Of a stretch of DNA of 5,971 bases, positions 1-5,961 are shown piece after piece. The translations under genes and the position numbers were made by a program. This stretch comes from Deltaproteobacteria bacterium. GTDB lineage: Bacteria > Desulfobacterota > Desulfobacteria > Desulfobacterales > SURF-7. The notes below the pieces were generated by a model that saw only the letters and a list, made by a program, of their open reading frames with translations, made no database searches and was not told the origin of the DNA. Location of the stretch: the NCBI GenBank assembly GCA_019307665.1, contig JAFDJC010000202.1:1-5971 (forward strand), read 5' to 3'. Position 1 is the first letter of the stretch. Every line of letters starts with the position of its first letter.

Positions 1-444
1 TTTGTATAACTCCAAAGCATCAGATTTTGAGATCTCCTGCCTTTTGAACGGCAGTTTAGCCTTTATGATTTTCTTCATTTCAGCTTCTATTGTCGGGAAA
101 TCATCTTCAGATACAGGTGCCATTTCGATATCATAGTAAAAACCGTTTTCGACAACAGGGCCTATTGTCAGCTTTGCATCTTTGTATAGTGTTTCAACTG
201 CCTGAGCCATCACGTGTGCGGCGCTGTGCCGGAGAATATCAATTGCTTTTTCATCCCTTGTTGTGATCAGCGTTATGCCGGCGTCCTTTTCAATGGCCAG
301 GTTCAGGTCGCAAAGAAGGCCATCGACCTCCATTGCCACACAATTTCTTGCAAAGCCTTCTGAAATACTCACTGCCACATCGGTTCCAGTCGGGGGCTTT
401 TTAAAACTCTTTATACTGTTGTCGGGAAGTGTTATATTAATCAT
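1..444 (-). CDS. thrS: Threonyl-tRNA synthetase, N-terminal part (partial, cut by window edge)
   Basis: Charges tRNA-Thr with threonine in the cytoplasm for translation. The reverse strand is open for 148 codons from an ATG at 444 and leaves the window at position 1, so roughly a fifth to a quarter of a typical ThrRS is present. Residues 1-61 read as a TGS domain (start MINITLPDNS). The editing domain that follows has the motif RHSAAHVMAQAV with His73 and His77, the HxxxH pair that helps clear mischarged Ser-tRNA-Thr, then the highly conserved stretch TIGPVVENGFYYDIE at about 93-107. Both motifs align residue for residue with my recollection of E. coli ThrRS, including the numbering of the two histidines. 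The catalytic and anticodon-binding domains lie outside the window. The ribosome-binding site is weak (AAAGCAGAT before the ATG). A promoter is visible at 508-536. The gene is divergent from rnd. Identification is very secure; completeness cannot be judged. Confidence 0.96.
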   Translation of the reverse strand, partial: MINITLPDNSIKSFKKPPTGTDVAVSISEGFARNCVAMEVDGLLCDLNLAIEKDAGITLITTRDEKAIDILRHSAAHVMAQAVETLYKDAKLTIGPVVENGFYYDIEMAPVSEDDFPTIEAEMKKIIKAKLPFKRQEISKSDALELYK

Positions 445-503
445 GTTTTATCTGCTTTATTGATTATTTTATTATTAATACCGGATAAACATTTATATGA
501 ACT

Positions 504-509
504 TATAAT
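504..509 (+). promoter_or_regulatory. Possible -10 box for rnd
   Basis: A perfect TATAAT sits 33 bases upstream of the rnd start codon. No good -35 is found 16-18 bases further upstream (the sequence there is around ccggat), and there is no TG extension, so the call rests on the -10 and its position alone. In this AT-rich gap a TATAAT could arise by chance. Confidence 0.3.
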
Positions 510-536
510 TCTAAAGAAAGCAGGGAGTAAGGTCAA
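508..536 (-). promoter_or_regulatory. Probable sigma70-type promoter for thrS
   Basis: On the minus strand there is TTGACC (536-531), a 17-base spacer, and TAGAAT (513-508), both one base from the -35 and -10 consensus with ideal spacing. Transcription would begin near 501, leaving a leader of about 57 bases before the thrS ATG at 444. The -35 lies on top of the rnd ribosome-binding region on the other strand. Found by eye; not experimentally supported. Confidence 0.6.
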
Positions 537-542
537 GTAAAA

Positions 543-1706
543 ATGCAGCAGAATGTGATGAAAAAAACGGGTCAATTCCTATTTATAGAAAAGGAATCTG
601 ATCTTGAAACAGTTACCGGAAAGCTTGAGGCGGAAAAATTTATTGCCGCAGATGTAGAGGCGGATTCCATGTTTAGTTTCAGAGAAAAGGTATGTCTTGT
701 TCAAATTGCATCGGAAAAATATAATTTTGTAATAGACACTGTCAAAATTAGAGACCTATCTTTGCTAAAGCCTATTTTTTTAAATCAAAAAATTCAAAAG
801 GTTTTCCATGGTGCGGATTTTGATGTTCGCTCTCTTTTTCGCGATTTTGGTATTGGAATCAACAGCCTTTTTGATACTGAACTGGCCAGTCGATTTCTGG
901 GTGTCAGAGAAACAGGTCTTGATTCTGTTTTAAAGAATAAATTTGGCATTAAGATGGATAAGAGATTTCAAAAAAAAGACTGGTCACAGCGACCGTTGCC
1001 TGAAGAGATGATTGAATATGCTGCAAATGATGTCATATATCTTCTCCCCCTGGCAGACATCCTGACAAATGAGCTGAAGAAAGAGGGGAGACTCTCATGG
1101 GCACAGGAGGAGTGCGAGGCTTTGAGTAAAGTCAGGCCCGCGTCTGTTTCCTTTAATGACCCGCTGTTTATAAAGTTCAAGGGTGCCGGACGGCTTGATC
1201 CGTACACTCTGGCAGTGCTTGAGGAGCTTCTTCAATATAGACTGAAGATTGCTGAAAAAAAAGATTTGCCGCCATTTAAAGTCATGTCCAACAGTGTTCT
1301 TGTGAAGCTGGCGAAAGAGAAGCCCGGAAACAATACTGAAATAGAGGATAGCAAAATATTAAGTAAAAAACAGATTGACATGCACGGAAGGAGTGTCGTC
1401 CAAGCGGTTAGAAAAGCGGCTAAATTGCCTGAAACCAAGCGTCCACGTTATCCCCGAAGACGGGCACCTGTATTGAAGCCGTCTGTCCATGAGCGGCTAA
1501 AGGTTTTAAAGGAATGGCGGAACACCGTTGCAGAACGACTGTTGATAGACCCCGGGTTGTTCCTGAATAAAACCATGCTAACTGCTATTGCCACACAGCA
1601 ACCTGCCGATGTGGATGGACTTAAAAACATCAGTGGTTTAAAAAATTGGCAAAGGCTTCAGTTTGGTGAAGAGATCGTGAATGTGCTGAAAAATGTTCAT
1701 TTATGA
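543..1706 (+). CDS. rnd: Ribonuclease D, DEDDy 3'-5' exoribonuclease with HRDC domain(s)
   Basis: Exonuclease that trims the 3' ends of tRNA precursors and other small stable RNAs in the cytoplasm. The 387-residue product is close to the usual 370-400. All three exonuclease motifs are present: Exo I DVEAD (Asp37, Glu39), Exo II HGADFDVRSL (89-98, catalytic Asp probably 94) and Exo III YAANDV (Tyr159, Asp163), which places it in the DEDDy class. LDSVL near 126-130 and DWSQRPLP at 146-153 are further family hallmarks. Residues about 215-295 look like an HRDC nucleic-acid-binding domain (RLDPYTLAVLEELLQYRLKI), and about 310-385 may be a second, more diverged one, as in E. coli RNase D. The ATG at 543 is chosen because GGGAG and AAGG (523-532) precede it; the next ATG, at 558, has no comparable site. 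It is convergent with the CheC-type gene (30 bp gap) and divergent from thrS. All catalytic residues appear intact. Confidence 0.93.
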   Translation: MQQNVMKKTGQFLFIEKESDLETVTGKLEAEKFIAADVEADSMFSFREKVCLVQIASEKYNFVIDTVKIRDLSLLKPIFLNQKIQKVFHGADFDVRSLFRDFGIGINSLFDTELASRFLGVRETGLDSVLKNKFGIKMDKRFQKKDWSQRPLPEEMIEYAANDVIYLLPLADILTNELKKEGRLSWAQEECEALSKVRPASVSFNDPLFIKFKGAGRLDPYTLAVLEELLQYRLKIAEKKDLPPFKVMSNSVLVKLAKEKPGNNTEIEDSKILSKKQIDMHGRSVVQAVRKAAKLPETKRPRYPRRRAPVLKPSVHERLKVLKEWRNTVAERLLIDPGLFLNKTMLTAIATQQPADVDGLKNISGLKNWQRLQFGEEIVNVLKNVHL

Positions 1707-1736
1707 CTTCCAAATAACTAAAATAAAGATAAGCCA

Positions 1737-2387
1737 TCATTCATAAGACTTCATAAAGTCATTAAGAGACTTCCGAAGCCATCCAATGGACATTTGATCA
1801 GTCAGTATCAATAAAAAACCTTCTATATTTTTCTGCTTGAATTGGAATACGGTTTTCATGGCAATCGCGGATTGCTTGGGATCAAAATTGTCGATCATAA
1901 ACCTGTATTCATTGCTGTTACCCTGCATAATGGTGGGCGGAGAATAGGTTACAAAGGTATTCAGCAGTTCGGTCATTTTCCCCACGCATGCGCCAATCAG
2001 TATATTGCTGATTTCCGTAATAAATTCTTTTTCCATTATTGGTTTTGACTCGGTGCTGTTTTGGGATGCGCCAACTGTTTCATCTTCAAGAAGTGAGATC
2101 AGGTTACCTTTAGCGCCTGTAGGAAATACCAGAAATCCGGATCCGCTGAAGTCGCCTTGGAATTTTTGATCAACGATCGTGGTTTCGCTGGAATCTTCTA
2201 TATTGGCACGCAGGTACTCTGATAATTCACCTATATTTATAACGCGGATATTCGGAACACTAAGTACGACGAAAATATCGATTGCTTCGGCAAGGTCGGC
2301 TGTCGCATTGCCAAAAGCGATATTCATTATTTCCTGCAGAATTTCTTTTTCTTCTTCGGAAAATATTCCCATTGTTTCTGAATTCAC
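1737..2387 (-). CDS. CheC/CheX-family protein, probable CheY-P phosphatase-like
   Basis: Members of the CheC-FliY-CheX family dephosphorylate CheY-type response regulators. The 216-residue product matches CheC in length (about 200-210) and in having two copies of the signature helix. Copy one is EILQEIMNIAFGNATADL (15-32, Glu19 and Asn22). Copy two is EFITEISNILIGACVGKM (121-138, Glu125 and Asn128), followed by Pro150 at the spacing expected for the motif D/S-x3-E-x2-N-x21-P; in both copies the first position is Glu. Copy one has a proline one residue late, at 45. So both putative phosphatase sites look usable. No signal peptide or membrane segment is evident. The start is GTG at 2387. No che or fli genes are in the window, and pyrF lies upstream on the same strand. 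It has its own promoter (2444-2473). CheC and CheX cannot be separated with certainty here, and the partner regulator is unknown; a role outside flagellar chemotaxis is possible. Confidence 0.82.
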   Translation of the reverse strand: MNSETMGIFSEEEKEILQEIMNIAFGNATADLAEAIDIFVVLSVPNIRVINIGELSEYLRANIEDSSETTIVDQKFQGDFSGSGFLVFPTGAKGNLISLLEDETVGASQNSTESKPIMEKEFITEISNILIGACVGKMTELLNTFVTYSPPTIMQGNSNEYRFMIDNFDPKQSAIAMKTVFQFKQKNIEGFLLILTDQMSIGWLRKSLNDFMKSYE

Positions 2388-2393
2388 GGTGAC

Positions 2394-2400
2394 TCTCCTT
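2394..2400 (-). promoter_or_regulatory. Ribosome-binding site deciding the GTG start of the CheC-type gene
   Basis: Minus-strand AAGGAGA, a near-perfect Shine-Dalgarno sequence, ends 6-7 bases before the GTG at 2387-2385. The nearest ATG (codon 6, at 2372) would be about 22 bases away, too far. This supports the GTG start. Confidence 0.85.
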
Positions 2401-2443
2401 TAATATATTGATTATTTTTATTCTGGAATTGCTTTAGACTATC

Positions 2444-2473
2444 ACTATACGACATTTGTCGGATAACTTTCAA
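2444..2473 (-). promoter_or_regulatory. Probable sigma70-type promoter for the CheC-type gene
   Basis: On the minus strand TTGAAA (2473-2468) is followed by an 18-base spacer and TATAGT (2449-2444), each box one base from consensus. Transcription would start near 2437, about 50 bases upstream of the GTG. It lies between the pyrF stop (2494) and the CheC-type gene, so the latter need not depend on pyrF read-through. A palindrome at 2446-2465 fills most of the spacer and enters the -10. Confidence 0.65.
2446..2465. promoter_or_regulatory. 20-bp near-perfect palindrome, candidate operator
   Basis: TATACGACATTTGTCGGATA pairs at eight of nine positions around a central TT (arms TATaCGACA and TGTCGgATA; the one mismatch is 2449/2462). 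It sits inside the promoter of the CheC-type gene, covering most of the spacer and overlapping four bases of the -10. This is where a dimeric repressor would block RNA polymerase. It is not followed by a T-run on the minus strand, so it does not look like a terminator for pyrF. I do not recognise the half-site CGACA as a known regulator's motif. Confidence 0.5.
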
Positions 2474-2493
2474 GGGCAATGAAGTATTGTGGA

Positions 2494-3216
2494 TTATTTG
2501 TTGGCCTCATTAATTTCTTCTGCAATTTTCAAGGCCGCTTCCCGAGGATCATTTGAATCCCTGATGGGACGGCCTATGACAAGATAATCTGCTCCATTTT
2601 TAATGGCCTGGGCCGGTGTCATGATTCGTTGCTGGTCGTCCTTTGCTGTTTTATCCCAGGCAGGTCTGATTCCGGGTGTTACCGCTAAAAAATTATTGCC
2701 GAATTTGTTTTTGATAACACCGGCTTCAAGGCCGGAACATACCACACCGGCACAACCTGCTTTTTGTGCGGTTTCAGCTCTTTTCATGACAAGTCCGGTC
2801 AAGTCGGAAGAGAATCTGTCGTTAAAACCGGCATCTATTATATCTTTTTTGGAAACACTCGTTAACACGGTTACACCGAGTATGCCGACACGACCTTCAG
2901 CGCCTTTAACGGCTGATTCAAGCATGTTAATAGATTCGCCGCAATGAACAGTGGTAAACGTTACATCAAGATCGGCAAGAACCTTAACCGCCCGCTTCAC
3001 TGTTTCAGGTATATCGTGAAGTTTCAGATCAAGAAAAATACCGGTGTTCCCGTTTGACTTTATTGTCTTGATGGCTTCGGGACCTGAGCGAATAAAAAGC
3101 TCCAGGCCCAACTTAAACATCCCTACACAATCGGAGAGGCATTCAATGTATGGTTTTGCCTCTTCGAGGGTTGGAACATCCAGAGGGAAAATGATATAAT
3201 CCCTAGCCGGTTTCAT
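2494..3216 (-). CDS. pyrF: Orotidine 5'-phosphate decarboxylase
   Basis: Catalyses the last step of de novo UMP synthesis, the decarboxylation of OMP, in the cytoplasm. The 240-residue product is the normal length for the short bacterial type I enzyme, a single TIM barrel. Visible active-site elements in order: LDVP with Asp13; FKLG with Lys35; the signature DLKLHDIP at 63-70 giving the Asp63-Lys65-Asp68 catalytic set with Lys35; TPGIRP at 180-185; DDQQRIMTP at 193-201; and the phosphate-binding VIGRPI at 213-218 with Arg216. All expected catalytic residues are present. The ATG at 3216 follows an AGGAG (3227-3223) at 6 bases. No other pyr gene is in the window. The CheC-type gene lies 106 bp downstream on the same strand but has its own promoter, so pyrF may be transcribed alone. 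Identification is very secure. Confidence 0.97.
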   Translation of the reverse strand: MKPARDYIIFPLDVPTLEEAKPYIECLSDCVGMFKLGLELFIRSGPEAIKTIKSNGNTGIFLDLKLHDIPETVKRAVKVLADLDVTFTTVHCGESINMLESAVKGAEGRVGILGVTVLTSVSKKDIIDAGFNDRFSSDLTGLVMKRAETAQKAGCAGVVCSGLEAGVIKNKFGNNFLAVTPGIRPAWDKTAKDDQQRIMTPAQAIKNGADYLVIGRPIRDSNDPREAALKIAEEINEANK

Positions 3217-3284
3217 GTTTGTCTCCTGTATAATTTATATTTGAACACTTGTTTTTTTCGGTATTTTTACTCAGGAACTTAATT

Positions 3285-3314
3285 TTTACAACAAATTATT
3301 GAGAAATATATAAA
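3285..3314 (+). promoter_or_regulatory. Candidate promoter for the 3402-4142 gene
   Basis: TTTACA (3285-3290), an 18-base spacer and TATAAA (3309-3314), each box one base from consensus. The start of transcription would fall near 3321, giving a leader of about 80 bases that contains the dyad at 3344-3360. The gap is very AT-rich, so chance matches are likely. Confidence 0.4.
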
Positions 3315-3330
3315 AAATGTGATATGTCAA
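3305..3330 (-). promoter_or_regulatory. Possible promoter for pyrF
   Basis: The minus strand carries a perfect -35 TTGACA (3330-3325), but the best -10-like sequence, TATATT (3310-3305), is only 14 bases away, shorter than the usual 16-18. It overlaps the candidate plus-strand promoter at 3285-3314. Position, about 90 bases upstream of pyrF, is plausible; the spacing makes this a weak call. Confidence 0.3.
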
Positions 3331-3343
3331 TTTAGTTTACGAA

Positions 3344-3360
3344 TCTGTAGAAAGTACAGA
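3344..3360. repeat. Short perfect dyad (6-bp arms, 5-base loop)
   Basis: TCTGTA (3344-3349), loop GAAAG, then TACAGA (3355-3360): a perfect inverted repeat in the gap between pyrF and the divergent gene, 42 bases before the chosen start at 3402. It could be an operator or a small RNA hairpin in the leader. It has no T-run. Arms this short can occur by chance. Confidence 0.35.
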
Positions 3361-3388
3361 CGCATCAATTTTAAGATCGATTCATGGC

Positions 3389-3395
3389 GGGAGAG
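3389..3395 (+). promoter_or_regulatory. Ribosome-binding site deciding the start at 3402
   Basis: GGGAGAG lies 6 bases upstream of the ATG at 3402. An in-frame ATG at 3384 is possible, but it is preceded only by a weak AAGATCGA and would place this good site inside the coding region. The 3402 start is preferred. Confidence 0.65.
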
Positions 3396-3401
3396 TATTG
3401 T

Positions 3402-4142
3402 ATGCCTAATCCTGAAGACCAGTTGAGTTACATACAGTGGAAGGATTTGAAAAATGTCCGGGACCACGCTGTATATTCTTTCGGACTTATAGTTCAGAAA
3501 ATGAGGGCTGAAGTAACCAATGTCATCAATGTAGTTGGTGATCAGGCGGGTTCAACCCCCCTAAGTCAGTCTAATTTTGTATCGCTTATGATACTTTTCA
3601 GGATTAGAGAATGCATGATTTCCATAGAACTTCTTGTTTCAAAAGGCCTTATCAGGGATGCCGCAGCGCTGCTTCTAAAAATGATAGAATATCGCCTGGG
3701 AATACAGTACATTGCCACCGATTCTTTGCATGCAAAAGAATGGATCAGAAAAAAAAGGGAGAATGAAAATCCTTGGAAAACAAGCTTTTTAATCAACACA
3801 CTTTTTCCGGACCGGAGTAAAAATAAGGCGGAATATGAGATGTTTGAGTATGTTATGAATATGCAGTGCAGTGATCCAATGGAAAACCAGCCTGACTTTC
3901 CGATAAAAGATGATGAATTAAGTTCGGTCAGCAATGATGACCTGGCAGTTTGTCTTTTTTATGAGGGGAGTGAATGCTACAAAATCCTTAATGCCGTAAT
4001 AAAGGATTTTTCAGATTCGGGTTTTGAAATTCAAACAAATATGCAAGCACTTGAGGAATTGAATGAGTTAAAGGATAAGCTTAAGTCTCTCAAGAAAGTA
4101 ACGTCATACCGCTTGCCGAAACGCTATTTCCCTAATGCTTGA
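3402..4142 (+). CDS. Uncharacterised protein, mostly alpha-helical
   Basis: I do not recognise this 246-residue protein with confidence (252 if the ATG at 3384 is used). It looks soluble, with no signal peptide or clear membrane helix, and is predominantly helical. Residues about 58-118 form a run of amphipathic helices (RIRECMISIELLVSKGLI, then KMIEYRLGIQYIATDS and AKEWIRKKR). This loosely recalls the helical core of DUF5677-like proteins, where a conserved Arg/Glu helix is followed by an aromatic 'YI..D...A..W' pattern; that is an impression, not a match. Residues 165-182 are acidic, 215-232 is a Lys/Leu/Glu-rich helix that could be a coiled coil, and the C-terminus is basic (YRLPKRYF). It is divergent from pyrF and 68 bp upstream of selA on the same strand, with no clear promoter or terminator between, so co-transcription with selA is likely. 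That does not by itself show a selenium role. The length of the frame and the good ribosome-binding site support a real gene. Confidence 0.75.
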   Translation: MPNPEDQLSYIQWKDLKNVRDHAVYSFGLIVQKMRAEVTNVINVVGDQAGSTPLSQSNFVSLMILFRIRECMISIELLVSKGLIRDAAALLLKMIEYRLGIQYIATDSLHAKEWIRKKRENENPWKTSFLINTLFPDRSKNKAEYEMFEYVMNMQCSDPMENQPDFPIKDDELSSVSNDDLAVCLFYEGSECYKILNAVIKDFSDSGFEIQTNMQALEELNELKDKLKSLKKVTSYRLPKRYFPNA

Positions 4143-4210
4143 TTTTAGGCTACCTGAGATTTCTGACTTTGTACCGGCAAGTATCCTGAAAACAGTATAG
4201 AGGAAAAGAA

Positions 4211-5668
4211 ATGGTAAAAACTGAAAACAAACAGCACCTTTTACGAATGCTTCCGGGTGTGGATCATATTCTTGAAATCATGCAAACACATCATGATTGT
4301 TCAAATATCCCTAAGAGTGTTTTAGTGAATTCCATCAGAAGTGCTATAGAAGGTCTTCGAACTGATATTTTAAAAAGCAGTCAGGATGCTGAAGAAAAAA
4401 AACTGTCTGAAGGTGTGATGACAAAACAAGTCGTGAAAAAAGTTCAGAAGAATATTGCTGAAGCCATGACGCCGAACTTGAGACGCACAGTAAATGGAAC
4501 CGGTGTTGTCGTTCATACCAATCTTGGGCGATCCATTTTACCAAAAGAAGCGATTGAGCATATGGCTGATATCGCGTCATCCTATTCAAACCTTGAGTTT
4601 GACATCCAAAAAGGTACAAGAGGTATACGTTACAGCTGTGTTGATGACATTTTGTGCGAAATCAGCGGCGCAGAATCTTCACTGGTCGTTAATAACAATG
4701 CAGGAGCAGTACTCCTATGCCTGGAAGCAGTTTCAAGAGGCAGGTCTGTGATAGTTTCAAGGGGCGAACTGGTTGAAATCGGCGGCTCATTCAGGATTCC
4801 GGATGTAATGGCAAAAAGCGGGGGAATACTGAAGGAAATAGGCACAACTAACAGAACTCATTTAAAAGATTACGAAGATGCCATAGACGATGAAACCGGT
4901 CTGTTGCTTAAGGTTCATACAAGTAATTACAACATTGTTGGATTTACGTCTGATGTCGCATTAACGGAACTTGTGGAACTTGGAAGTAAGTATAGCGTGC
5001 CTGTTATGGAAGACCTCGGGAGCGGTACCTTTATAGATTTTTCACGATACGGGATGAAGAAAGAGCCGACTGTTCAGGATTCAGTAAAGACAGGAGCAGA
5101 TATTGTTACATTCAGTGGTGATAAACTGCTGGGGGGGCCCCAGGCAGGAATCATTGTTGGAAAAATGAAAATTATTGAAAAAATTAAAAAGAGTCCCCTT
5201 ACAAGGGCATTGCGGATTGACAAGTTAACACTTGCAGCACTTGAGGCGACACTTCGTTTTTATAGGGATCCTGAAAGAGCGCTCAAGACAATTCCGACCC
5301 TTAAAATGTTGACAGAACCCTTGTCCGCTATAGATGCAAGAGCAAAAAGGTTAAGCGTCATGCTGAATGGGTTAAATAATTCAAACCTGAAGATCAGTAT
5401 TGGGAATATCACATCGAGGGCGGGAGGGGGAGCATTCCCCATGATGGATCTTCCGAGCATGTGTGTGGGTGTTGAGATTGGTGGGATGTCTGCAAATGAC
5501 ATTGAGATGCGTATGCGGGGCAGTAATTGGCCTGTAATAGGAAGGATTGAGGACGACATATTTGTAATGGATTTAAGAACTGTCGCCGAAGATGAACTTA
5601 ATATCATATATGATGCGGTTGAGAAGATCCTTCAGGAACCGCAGTCCGGGTTGCAGGGACAGGATTGA
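4211..5668 (+). CDS. selA: L-seryl-tRNA(Sec) selenium transferase (selenocysteine synthase)
   Basis: PLP enzyme that converts Ser-tRNA(Sec) to Sec-tRNA(Sec) using selenophosphate, supplying selenocysteine for UGA-directed insertion. The 485-residue product is slightly longer than E. coli SelA (463). The N-terminal tRNA-binding region covers about 1-90. Family landmarks follow: NGTGVVVHTNLGRS (95-108), VVNNNAGAVLLCLEA (159-173), GELVEIGGSFRIPDVM (185-200), IGTTNRTHLKDY (210-221), LLKVHTSNYNIVGF (232-245), EDLGSGTF (267-274), and FSGDKLLGGPQAG (301-313) holding the Schiff-base lysine Lys305. All key regions are intact. The start ATG at 4211 follows GAGGA (4200-4204) at 6 bases. It lies between an unrecognised gene and an fmdB-like gene on the same strand. 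Neither selB, selD nor the Sec-tRNA gene is visible here. A G7C4 run (5131-5141) falls just after the lysine codon, with the frame intact. An archaeal-type or non-Sec SelA homologue is unlikely, given the full-length bacterial pattern. Confidence 0.96.
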   Translation: MVKTENKQHLLRMLPGVDHILEIMQTHHDCSNIPKSVLVNSIRSAIEGLRTDILKSSQDAEEKKLSEGVMTKQVVKKVQKNIAEAMTPNLRRTVNGTGVVVHTNLGRSILPKEAIEHMADIASSYSNLEFDIQKGTRGIRYSCVDDILCEISGAESSLVVNNNAGAVLLCLEAVSRGRSVIVSRGELVEIGGSFRIPDVMAKSGGILKEIGTTNRTHLKDYEDAIDDETGLLLKVHTSNYNIVGFTSDVALTELVELGSKYSVPVMEDLGSGTFIDFSRYGMKKEPTVQDSVKTGADIVTFSGDKLLGGPQAGIIVGKMKIIEKIKKSPLTRALRIDKLTLAALEATLRFYRDPERALKTIPTLKMLTEPLSAIDARAKRLSVMLNGLNNSNLKISIGNITSRAGGGAFPMMDLPSMCVGVEIGGMSANDIEMRMRGSNWPVIGRIEDDIFVMDLRTVAEDELNIIYDAVEKILQEPQSGLQGQD

Positions 5669-5733
5669 TGCTTATAGTGTTGGAACTGTAGATTTTTAAA
5701 ACCTTAAATAAAAAAAGGCAGGAGTTTATTAAT

Positions 5734-5961
5734 ATGCCGATTTATGAGTATCATTGTGAAAAATGTGGTGAAAATTTTGAATATCTTGTTTTTGGTTCAG
5801 AAAAACCTGAAGCATGTACATCCTGCGGCAACAAGAAGATCAATCGGTTGATGTCGGCATGTGCGTTTAAATCAAAGGGGAGCAGTGGCGAAACTGTTTC
5901 ATCTTCATCATCTTCCTGCAATGGCTGTTCAGCCACAAGCTGTTCGAGCTGCGGAGTATAG
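5734..5961 (+). CDS. FmdB-family putative regulatory zinc-ribbon protein
   Basis: Small protein of 75 residues starting MPIYEYHCEKCG, the hallmark of the FmdB/CxxC_CxxC_SSSS family, named after a suspected regulator of formamidase; the true function of most members is unknown. Cys8-x2-Cys11 and Cys28-x2-Cys31 would bind one zinc in a ribbon fold. After about residue 50 there is a flexible Gly/Ser linker with six consecutive serines (56-61), then a second cysteine cluster Cys62-x2-Cys65 and Cys70-x2-Cys73, ending two residues later; this sort of tail is familiar in the family. The ATG follows CAGGAG (5719-5724) at 9 bases. It lies 65 bp after selA, and the next start codon directly abuts its stop, so it is probably part of an operon with both. 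Whether it acts with SelA is not shown by the sequence; metal binding is the safe inference. Confidence 0.88.
   Translation: MPIYEYHCEKCGENFEYLVFGSEKPEACTSCGNKKINRLMSACAFKSKGSSGETVSSSSSSCNGCSATSCSSCGV

Noticed and set aside
263..463. 66-codon open frame on the plus strand opposite thrS
   Set aside because: It is antisense to the conserved N-terminus of thrS. The hydrophobic tail comes from reading AT-rich sequence near the thrS start, not from a real membrane protein signature.
2446..2465. Palindrome considered as an intrinsic terminator for pyrF
   Set aside because: Its stem is short and has no following T-run on the minus strand, and it sits within a good promoter; an operator fits better.
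2603..2947. 114-codon open frame on the plus strand opposite pyrF
   Set aside because: It lies wholly antisense to a clearly identified pyrF, its protein has no recognisable features, and no ribosome-binding site is convincing; it is a coding shadow.
3384..3401. Upstream ATG at 3384 as the start of the gene before selA
   Set aside because: It has only a weak ribosome-binding site, while a clear GGGAGAG sits 6 bases before the in-frame ATG at 3402.
4140..4148. Possible UGA recoding (selenocysteine) at gene ends, considered because selA is present
   Set aside because: After the TGA of the 3402-4142 gene the frame reads one codon and then TAG. The TGAs of selA and rnd are likewise followed by stops within a few codons (TAG after selA, TAA after rnd), so read-through would add nothing.
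4143..4210. A dedicated promoter for selA in the 68-bp gap
   Set aside because: TTGATT and TTGTAC can be seen, but neither has a -10-like sequence at acceptable spacing; co-transcription with the upstream gene is simpler.
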